In this document: positions 1 to 5,241 of the stretch, one piece after another | Numbering within the stretch: the stretch's first letter is position 1 | How the letters are laid out: the number at the start of each line of letters is the position of its first letter | Assembly: GCA_016875595.1 (NCBI GenBank) | Contig: VGPI01000107.1 | Location: 1 to 7,067, forward strand | Direction of reading: 5' to 3' | Length of the DNA: 7,067 nt | From: Candidatus Cloacimonadota bacterium | Lineage (GTDB): Bacteria > Cloacimonadota > Cloacimonadia > Cloacimonadales > Cloacimonadaceae | The notes under the pieces: model-generated | Told to the model about the DNA's origin: nothing | Databases searched by the model: none | The model's input: the letters and a program-made list of their open reading frames with translations, nothing else | Made by a program: the position numbers and the translations under genes

Positions 1-2596
1 TGGCACTGATCATGATATCGGTGTTTATCCTGCGCCAGAGCGGTGACCCGCCAAGATAGGATGGCTTGAGGTAGAGATTTGCCTGGGCATTGATCTCTGA
101 GCTTAAAACACCTTGCTCGGAAGTGATGAAAACATAGTCATAGTCGCCCTCGGGAACATAGACGCCGGTGCTGTCATACAGTCCCTGACCGTTGCCGACA
201 TACTCAAGCTCCCGGATCCGGGGGAAGAATTCAGTCTGGTTGAGATTGTAGGTGGAGTATATGGTTACCGCCTGTTTCAGCAGATAATGGTAAGAGCGCA
301 GATTCACCAGATTGAAAGCGGTTCTGGCAGGATCGGTGGAGGTGGAACTGCCATCCATCACCTTGCTGATGACCTTGCGGGATGCCTCCAGATTCAACTG
401 ATGCAAAGCGGTGGAGATCATCTGATTCAGCGTCCACTGATCGCTGTCACGATCCTTTGTCCATGCGTCATTCCTGAGATCACGCCGGTCGCGCAGGTAA
501 GCTACTTTGGAGAGCCATTTCCGGCTGTCGCCGATCCCAAGGGAGGGATTCCACCTGACATATCTGGTGCCGGTGGATAAGCCATTGGCACTATTTAGCA
601 TACTATCATACAAATAGTCCATCCGCAGAGCCAGCGCCCGATACACCCAGGTACCGCTGAGACGATGGTAATTCAATTGAGATTCCGTTCCGTTCTCAAA
701 TTCCTGCGAAGTGATGGTATTCCTGAATTCGAGAGCCGGGATGAAGCGCCATTGACGGGAACGGGAAATGAAACGCAAGGTATTGGCATCATATTGGTCT
801 CTGGTCTTGCGATAACGCCAGGTAAGCTCTGGATTCCAGTCGAATTCGGTGTTTATCGTCAGACCGGTCTGGAACTGAAAAAAAGCCAGAGAGTCAGCGC
901 CAGTCAACTGATAAAGATCATAGTCAGTTTCGATATTTGACGCATCGGCAAACAGATAGGGCTCATCAGTGCGTGACTCAAATGCCAGGGATAATACCGG
1001 GCGGAAGCGATCATAATCCAGCTTCCAGTTTCCAATGCAATAGAGCAGAAAGCTGTCGTTGTCATCGTCATCCAGAGAGGAATAGGAATTTTTATCATTG
1101 ACCGCATACAATGCCTCGACACCCATTGCCAGGGTCTCGGTATCATAGCTAAGACGCAGATCGGTATTGGAGCGGAATACCGGTGGGATCAGGCGTTTGA
1201 GCGGTAACCAGCTTCCCAGGCCGGTTCCGAGATAGCGATACTTTCCGGCAGAAAACTCCTCGTAGTCACCGTTTCCCAATCCGACAAAGCTGAAGTGGAT
1301 CAGATAGACCGCAGTGGAATCACCGGGAGCGTACTCAAAAAACTCGATTCCGCCCGGGGTGCTCAGTTTCTTGTAAAGCCCTGCTCCGTCCTCCACTTCA
1401 AATATCCCCTGTCCCCACACCGGATCATCACCGGCTTGTCTCAGAGAATCGATATCGGCGGGGGAAAAATCATATTGCAGGGGAGACCGCTTATCATCGG
1501 TTTGAACGATTATCCCATGCCGTAGCCGGAGGTGGTCACCAATCCTTAATTCGCTGGAATTGAAGAACATGGTTTGTTTGTAATACTCATCGGAGTATTG
1601 AAACCGGGCGGTGATGTTATTGATGGAAGAAACCAGACGGCGGAACATGACGGAGCCCTCGGAGTAATCAATGCTGTAATCACTGCCCCGCTGTAAAAGC
1701 ACGCCATCGAGATAGACCCGCTCCGAGCCGGCGATCACGATGAAATTCTGTTGAAATCCCGTAGCTCTCAGGTAGTAAGGACCCTGTTTGCCATCGATGA
1801 TCTCTATTCTGACGGTGGCGTCCTTGCCATTGTTTGCCGAGTAGGCGAATTGGGCTGCCTGTCCCCTGTCATACCAGAGGTTTACCCCTTCAAACTTGCT
1901 GTGGTAGTTGATAAACCGTGTACCCTTGATACCCCATTCCAAATTGCCCAGAGCGATCTCATATCCAGCGCCGAAGATCTTAAAATATACATCGTCCAAA
2001 CTGCTCAGTTCGCGGCTGTCTCCCTCCGGTGACAGCTTGGATTGGCTATCCGATAATCTGGCTTCGATCTGAACTCCTGGTGAAACCTCGCCGGTCAGGT
2101 TGAGAAACAACGATTGTTTCACATCCAGCGTCTGGTTGTCGGACAGGGTCAGGGCAAAGGTCTTTACTCCACTGATGACCAGCTTCCCGTCATCGGGCAG
2201 AAACTGCCAGGGGTCAGACCGTTTAATGACCTGTGAGCTGTCACTGAGATCAACGGTTTGATACCGATAGACCGGATCCATCAGAGACGGAGGGATCAGA
2301 ACATACTCCAGGAAAAGATGACTTGCGGCGATGCCTGCCTTGATCGTCAAGAGCCCACGCCGGTAGTCAATTTCATAATCCCGGTCTTTCAGCAAAGCGG
2401 TAGTATCAGCATAGACCATTTCCGAATAGGGCATGACCGGATAAGCGCTGAGCTGGTATTGTGATCTGTTCAATTCGAGGGGGAGGGTCTGCCGGGCGAA
2501 GGGAGCGAATGACTCTACGGCATCCGCTACAACAACCCATCCTGCGACAATAATGCAAACCAGGAAAATGGAAAAGGGCTTGAAGGCAGCTATCAT
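1..2596 (-). CDS. Large exported, probable outer-membrane beta-barrel protein (SprA-like motifs), C-terminus beyond window
   Basis: The frame is open for 865 codons with no stop and continues past the left edge, so the true length is unknown. The ATG overlaps the upstream umuD stop (TGATG, sharing base 2596). The N-terminus is a signal peptide: a Lys-containing start, a hydrophobic core at about residues 7-24 and a likely cut near A24-A26. The mature part is rich in aromatic and polar residues with alternating, beta-strand-like stretches. Two units share the pattern DYxIDYxxG: residues 73-81, and 292-318 where it extends to ERVYLDGVLLQRGSDY plus IDYSEGSVMF, followed by FQYSD (332-336). A second pattern, VGxGxGxY, occurs at 438-445 and 800-807. 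Such motifs are known from SprA-like and other giant surface proteins of FCB bacteria; assignment to the outer membrane is inference. An acidic run (D509-D514) could bind a metal ion. The precise function is unknown; secretion, surface assembly or substrate uptake are all possible. Confidence 0.85.
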   Translation of the reverse strand, partial: MIAAFKPFSIFLVCIIVAGWVVVADAVESFAPFARQTLPLELNRSQYQLSAYPVMPYSEMVYADTTALLKDRDYEIDYRRGLLTIKAGIAASHLFLEYVLIPPSLMDPVYRYQTVDLSDSSQVIKRSDPWQFLPDDGKLVISGVKTFALTLSDNQTLDVKQSLFLNLTGEVSPGVQIEARLSDSQSKLSPEGDSRELSSLDDVYFKIFGAGYEIALGNLEWGIKGTRFINYHSKFEGVNLWYDRGQAAQFAYSANNGKDATVRIEIIDGKQGPYYLRATGFQQNFIVIAGSERVYLDGVLLQRGSDYSIDYSEGSVMFRRLVSSINNITARFQYSDEYYKQTMFFNSSELRIGDHLRLRHGIIVQTDDKRSPLQYDFSPADIDSLRQAGDDPVWGQGIFEVEDGAGLYKKLSTPGGIEFFEYAPGDSTAVYLIHFSFVGLGNGDYEEFSAGKYRYLGTGLGSWLPLKRLIPPVFRSNTDLRLSYDTETLAMGVEALYAVNDKNSYSSLDDDDNDSFLLYCIGNWKLDYDRFRPVLSLAFESRTDEPYLFADASNIETDYDLYQLTGADSLAFFQFQTGLTINTEFDWNPELTWRYRKTRDQYDANTLRFISRSRQWRFIPALEFRNTITSQEFENGTESQLNYHRLSGTWVYRALALRMDYLYDSMLNSANGLSTGTRYVRWNPSLGIGDSRKWLSKVAYLRDRRDLRNDAWTKDRDSDQWTLNQMISTALHQLNLEASRKVISKVMDGSSTSTDPARTAFNLVNLRSYHYLLKQAVTIYSTYNLNQTEFFPRIRELEYVGNGQGLYDSTGVYVPEGDYDYVFITSEQGVLSSEINAQANLYLKPSYLGGSPLWRRINTDIMISA

Positions 2597-3075
2597 CAAA
2601 CCTTGTGTATTACATAAGTGACTACACCCCAGATGTATAGATCGGTTTCCTCACTGATCCTGATCGCCTCAAACTCCTCATTTTCCGGCACCAGCCAGTA
2701 GATGTCGGAGATGATCTTTAATCTTTTCAAGGTCAATTCGCCATCCACGATTGCCACCACGATGCGATTGTTTAATGCTTCCAAAGATCGATCCACGATC
2801 AGGATATCATCAGGGTAGATACCGGCATTGATCATGGAGAGTCCATCCACCCGGATAAAAAATGTGGAGGAAGGATGCTTGATCAGATATTCGTTCAGAT
2901 CCAGAGATGCCTCGATATAATCCTGAGCAGGAGAGGGAAAGCCTGCGGGAATCGGAGTCCCCAATAGGGGTCGGACGATCCTGGTCTTAGGATCGAAGCT
3001 ATAGATCGCTTTTATCGATCCGTCGCTGCGCTTGATCTCACGATCACCTGGATGCGTGTTTGGATGCTTTGTCAT
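2596..3075 (-). CDS. umuD: UmuD-like S24-family self-cleaving protease
   Basis: The protein has 159 residues. From residue 41 it closely follows the UmuD pattern: PIPAGFPSPAQDYIE contains the self-cleavage site A44-G45, the nucleophile is S80 in DGLSM, and the general base is K117 in GELTLKRL. The Ser/Lys dyad and the Ala-Gly site are all intact, so it should be active. UmuD is known to cut itself when bound to RecA filaments; the product UmuD' works with the UmuC lesion-bypass polymerase. No helix-turn-helix precedes the cleavage site, which argues against LexA. The N-terminal arm is about 20 residues longer than in E. coli UmuD (139 aa). No in-frame ATG, GTG or TTG offers a shorter start, and an in-frame stop lies upstream near 3120, so ATG at 3075 is the best choice although its Shine-Dalgarno is poor. 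No umuC is present in the window. Its neighbours are envelope genes, and it overlaps the next one by one base. Confidence 0.9.
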   Translation of the reverse strand: MTKHPNTHPGDREIKRSDGSIKAIYSFDPKTRIVRPLLGTPIPAGFPSPAQDYIEASLDLNEYLIKHPSSTFFIRVDGLSMINAGIYPDDILIVDRSLEALNNRIVVAIVDGELTLKRLKIISDIYWLVPENEEFEAIRISEETDLYIWGVVTYVIHKV

Positions 3076-3094
3076 CTGCAGTGCACCATGGAAA

Positions 3095-3121
3095 GAACCG
3101 TTCCTTGCCTTATCCTGTCAA
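3095..3121 (-). promoter_or_regulatory. Possible umuD promoter/operator
   Basis: On the minus strand a perfect TTGACA (3121-3116) stands 40 bases before the umuD ATG, but no good -10 follows at 16-18 bases (GTTCTT at 17). A palindrome GAAC-C-GTTC (3095-3103) lies where the -10 would be, as an operator might. It resembles half-sites of Gram-positive LexA boxes but with a one-base rather than four-base centre. Tentative. Confidence 0.25.
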
Positions 3122-3156
3122 CCTTGTACCGGGACATAATCCCATCACCGGATCAA

Positions 3157-3194
3157 ACGACCCATCGGACTGGAACTGTTATCCGATGGATCGT
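3157..3194 (-). other. Hairpin in the TPR lipoprotein-umuD gap
   Basis: ACGA-C-CCATCGGA (3157-3169) pairs with TCCGATGG-A-TCGT (3182-3194): twelve pairs, one mismatch and a 12-base loop, starting 15 bases after the lipoprotein stop. On the minus strand only three T follow, so it is a weak terminator candidate. It may attenuate read-through into umuD or act as an RNA processing or stability element. Confidence 0.5.
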
Positions 3195-3209
3195 AACGAT
3201 GTTCTTTTA

Positions 3210-4391
3210 TTACTTGATGGCTTTGAGGAATTGTTTTGCCTGATCGCCGTATTTCGGATCGTTTTGAAGCCGGTCAAAATCCGCCTTGGCTTCGTTATTG
3301 CGTTTCAGGTTGTAATAGGCGATCCCTCGCAGCATCCGGGCATCGCTGTTGCCGGGTTCGGCAGAGAGGGTCATTGATGCGTAGGTTACGACCTTGCCAT
3401 AGGTTTTGGTGCCATTGTAATGACTTGCCACCAGTAGTGCGATCTGGGGGTCGCTTTCCAATTCGAGGTATTTCTCAAAGAATTCGACCATCTTGGCGTT
3501 GTTGCGGGCTTGGCGATAATTGTCGCCGATCAGTTTATAGGCTGTTGTCAAACTTGCCCGATCAGGATTTGTCGCGATGAATCTCTCATAAAGCTGACTG
3601 GACTTGAGCCATTGTTGGGTGGCACGGTAAAAATCAGCCACGGTGTTGATCAAGGTGGGATCGTTGCTCAAAGCAAGTGCTTGATCATAATACTTGGCTG
3701 CCTCGGCATTATTACCCTGTTCCCGGTATTTGATGGCAAGCTGCAGATAGGCATTGGGGCTTTGGGAGACATCGGCGAACTGCTTAAGTGCTTCAAAAGC
3801 GGCTTTTTCATCCTTGAGGTTATCCTTGAGCAGCACGAATTTGTAATTGAGTACCTCTTCGTTGGCTGGTTCCAGCTCAAGGATCTTATTATAATACTCC
3901 AGAGCCATGAAGTATTCTCCTGCACTCTGTGCCACAATCGCGATATTCTTGTACAGATCAAGGATGAGACCGATGTAATCAGCTTCGGATATGGTGACCG
4001 GCACGATCTTGCTATAGGTCTCCAAGGCTTGGACGAAGTTCTCCAATGCCTGATCGTACTGAGCCCGGGCATAATCATCAAACCCTATGTCAATGTAAAG
4101 TTTGGCGATATTGAGAGTCAGGCGCTCGATATCGACGCTGACGGAATCGGTCTCCGGAGCTGTGGGCAGGAGCTGCTCGTATAAAGCCAGCGCTTCACTA
4201 TAGGAACGCATGGCGGCAACATAATCCTTGGCTTCATGAGCGTCAGCTCCAGCTATCTTAAGATTCTGGGCTAATTCAGCTGGTCTAACCCGAGGTACGG
4301 GTGGAGGTTCTTCCACTTTTTTGGTCGTGGCACATCCAGCCATTAGAACCACCAATGTGATCATGACGGGTATCAAACGTCGAATAAACAT
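3210..4391 (-). CDS. TPR-repeat lipoprotein
   Basis: The protein has 393 residues from this start. The N-terminus is a lipoprotein signal: FIRR, a hydrophobic stretch, then the lipobox LMAGC with C20 as the lipidated cysteine. A Pro/Val-rich linker (PPPVPRVRP) follows. The rest is helical with tandem tetratricopeptide-like units at about residues 44-75, 96-127, 147-178, 213-244, 248-278, 284-315 and 347-378, for example AKYYDQALAL and ALEYYNKILELEP. TPR lipoproteins usually serve as scaffolds for envelope complexes; no catalytic motif is visible. The ATG at 4391 is preferred because GGAGGT lies four bases upstream, a spacing like that of the HU gene here, and because it gives a compact 20-residue signal peptide. 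An ATG at 4409 (399 aa) is the alternative, but it would place GGAGGT inside codons 4-5. It is the first gene of the minus-strand cluster; umuD follows after a 134-base gap. The specific role is unknown. Confidence 0.9.
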   Translation of the reverse strand: MFIRRLIPVMITLVVLMAGCATTKKVEEPPPVPRVRPAELAQNLKIAGADAHEAKDYVAAMRSYSEALALYEQLLPTAPETDSVSVDIERLTLNIAKLYIDIGFDDYARAQYDQALENFVQALETYSKIVPVTISEADYIGLILDLYKNIAIVAQSAGEYFMALEYYNKILELEPANEEVLNYKFVLLKDNLKDEKAAFEALKQFADVSQSPNAYLQLAIKYREQGNNAEAAKYYDQALALSNDPTLINTVADFYRATQQWLKSSQLYERFIATNPDRASLTTAYKLIGDNYRQARNNAKMVEFFEKYLELESDPQIALLVASHYNGTKTYGKVVTYASMTLSAEPGNSDARMLRGIAYYNLKRNNEAKADFDRLQNDPKYGDQAKQFLKAIK

Positions 4392-4400
4392 CAAACCTCC
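4392..4400 (-). promoter_or_regulatory. Ribosome binding site deciding the TPR lipoprotein start
   Basis: On the minus strand TGGAGGTTTG directly precedes the ATG at 4391. GGAGG sits four bases from that ATG, as at the HU gene. It supports the 4391 start over the ATG at 4409, whose best site is the weaker AAGGG. Confidence 0.7.
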
Positions 4401-4418
4401 AGTTTTCATATTGTATCC

Positions 4419-4446
4419 CTTATGTCTGAGAGCAGTTTTTTGTCAA
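4419..4446 (-). promoter_or_regulatory. Candidate proximal promoter of the TPR lipoprotein gene
   Basis: On the minus strand a perfect TTGACA (4446-4441) is followed after 16 bases by CATAAG (4424-4419, four of six). Transcription would begin near 4412, only about three bases before the ATG at 4409 but about 20 before the ATG at 4391, which again favours the 4391 start. The -10 is imperfect. Confidence 0.35.
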
Positions 4447-4529
4447 ACAAAAAGCGTCACTCCCTTGGTCGAATGTAGTTTTTTTGTGATAATCCCCAAT
4501 TCATGTTGCATGACGTAAGTGACTGTTTA

Positions 4530-4558
4530 ATTATAGCTTACAGCCTTATTTAAGGCAA
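4530..4558 (-). promoter_or_regulatory. Candidate distal promoter of the TPR lipoprotein-umuD cluster
   Basis: On the minus strand TTGCCT (4558-4553, four of six consensus bases) and a perfect TATAAT (4535-4530) are separated by exactly 17 bases. The start would fall near 4523, giving a leader of about 130 bases to the ATG at 4391. It is the best sigma70-type match in the divergent region. A palindrome at 4543-4556 overlaps the -35. Confidence 0.55.
4543..4556. promoter_or_regulatory. Palindrome GCCTTA-TT-TAAGGC, possible operator
   Basis: Perfect six-base arms with a two-base centre. It covers most of the -35 element of the distal minus-strand promoter and lies about 50 bases upstream of the HU -35. 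Its position suits a repressor of the lipoprotein cluster; the protein that binds it is unknown. Confidence 0.4.
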
Positions 4559-4607
4559 ATTGATGAAAAAAATCATCTGTTAACTGGATGATAGATGAAC
4601 TTTTTGG

Positions 4608-4639
4608 TTGACAGATTGGTTAAGGGCGGAATTTATACG
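4608..4639 (+). promoter_or_regulatory. Candidate promoter of the HU gene
   Basis: A perfect TTGACA (4608-4613) is followed by an AT-rich ATTTATACG block. The best -10 choices are TTTATA with an 18-base spacer or TATACG with a 20-base spacer; neither is a strong -10. The implied transcript starts near 4645 and leaves a 35-45 base leader with the Shine-Dalgarno. Sigma-factor preferences in this lineage are unknown, so this is tentative. Confidence 0.45.
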
Positions 4640-4674
4640 CGCTGAGAATTCTCTTACTCGTACTCAATATGCAT

Positions 4675-4682
4675 AAGGAGGT
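4675..4682 (+). promoter_or_regulatory. Ribosome binding site of the HU gene
   Basis: AAGGAGGT is a perfect match to the anti-Shine-Dalgarno sequence. It ends three bases before the ATG, a short spacing, and fixes the start at 4686. It predicts strong translation, in keeping with an abundant nucleoid protein. Confidence 0.9.
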
Positions 4683-4685
4683 AAA

Positions 4686-4958
4686 ATGAGCAGAGACGAA
4701 TTGGTAAAAAAGATAGCCGCTAAGGCCGCTGTTACTCAGAAAGTTGCCGGTCTTGCACTTGCTGCCGTCTTGGAAGGGATCACTGAAGCCCTTAAAAAAG
4801 GCGACAAGGTATCATTGGTAGGTTTTGGTTCATTCGGTGTTGCCGAACGTAAAGCCCGCAAAGGCATCAATCCCAAGACCAAAGCACCTCTTAAAATCCC
4901 AGCCCGCAAAGTTCCCGTTTTCAAAGCTGGGAAGAAACTGAAAGAGGCAGTCAAATAA
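4686..4958 (+). CDS. hup: HU-family nucleoid DNA-binding protein
   Basis: The protein is 90 residues, the standard length for HU. An alpha-helical dimerisation part (1-40) leads into the family signature GFGSF (46-50), the basic DNA-binding arm RKARKGINPKT (55-65) with the intercalating proline at P63, and the closing IPARKVPVFKAG segment (71-82). HU dimers bend and compact DNA without strong sequence preference and assist replication initiation, repair and recombination. The residue after the arm tip is Lys (K66) where many HU proteins have Gly, a small variation that adds charge. The ATG is well fixed by AAGGAGGT ending three bases upstream. It is transcribed away from the lipoprotein cluster and ends in a strong terminator (4980-5008), so it probably forms its own transcript. 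HU cannot be separated from IHF by sequence alone, but the arm and overall length fit HU better. Confidence 0.97.
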   Translation: MSRDELVKKIAAKAAVTQKVAGLALAAVLEGITEALKKGDKVSLVGFGSFGVAERKARKGINPKTKAPLKIPARKVPVFKAGKKLKEAVK

Positions 4959-4979
4959 CCAATCCAAATTCAGATTCAC

Positions 4980-5008
4980 AAGGGCGGGAGCGATCCTGCC
5001 CTTTTTTT
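4980..5008 (+). terminator. Rho-independent terminator of the HU gene
   Basis: A ten-pair stem (4980-4989 with 4994-5003, one G-U pair) is closed by a GCGA tetraloop of the stable GNRA type and followed by a run of seven T (5002-5008). It lies 21 bases after the HU stop. It should end the HU transcript and separate it from dnaN. Confidence 0.95.
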
Positions 5009-5241
5009 GCATGTTTCATAACACTCAAACTGATTCATATCATCGGTTTATAATCCAGCTTTGACAGTTATACCATTGGAATCAGGCCGCTACGGCGAGT
5101 ATTGGATAAGCGTTAACGCAAAGATGGTCAAGGTCTTGGGCAGATAAGCCGGAGAAGGAATCGGGGCTATGAATGAAAATGATTGACGAAAAAGCAAAAG
5201 CTAAAAACATTGAAAAAAATCCAAGACCATAGGGGTTAAAG
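5009..5241 (+). promoter_or_regulatory. dnaN leader region with candidate promoter and inverted repeats
   Basis: This 233-base stretch holds no gene I can support. It contains a perfect TATAAT at 5049-5054, but the matching -35 window around 5026-5031 (CAAACT) is poor. A TTGACA at 5061-5066 has no suitable -10. Further downstream are the palindrome GCGTTAACGC (5110-5119), the arms GGTCTTGG (5132-5139) and CCAAGACC (5221-5228), and a 19-codon open frame (5173-5232) that ends next to the dnaN ribosome site. Because HU has its own terminator, a dnaN promoter is expected here. Confidence 0.5.

Noticed and set aside
113..580. A 155-codon plus-strand open frame, and similar shorter ones to 2464
   Set aside because: They are antisense to the uninterrupted 865-codon frame with a signal peptide and motif repeats.
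904..1146. Minus-strand 80-codon frame
   Set aside because: It overlaps the large envelope gene in another frame on the same strand and has no ribosome site or domain.
2596..3075. LexA repressor
   Set aside because: There is no helix-turn-helix domain before the cleavage site, and the GFPSPAQDYIE context is typical of UmuD.
3510..4184. A 224-codon plus-strand open frame
   Set aside because: It lies entirely antisense to the TPR lipoprotein, whose lipobox, repeats and ribosome site are convincing; the antisense product shows no recognisable domain.
4391..4409. Upstream ATG at 4409 as the lipoprotein start
   Set aside because: Possible, but it puts GGAGGT inside the coding sequence and lengthens the signal peptide without benefit; kept only as an alternative.
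4465..4493. Plus-strand promoter TTGGTC-17-GATAAT
   Set aside because: The -35 is weak (three of six) and it would give HU an unusually long leader; the TTGACA at 4608 is better placed.
4392..4685. Replication origin
   Set aside because: The region is AT-rich and near dnaN-recF, but I found no perfect TTATCCACA-type box; the closest, TGTGATAA near 4486, lacks a base. Not supported from sequence alone.
5061..5066. TTGACA as a dnaN -35 element
   Set aside because: No -10-like sequence occurs 15-19 bases downstream.
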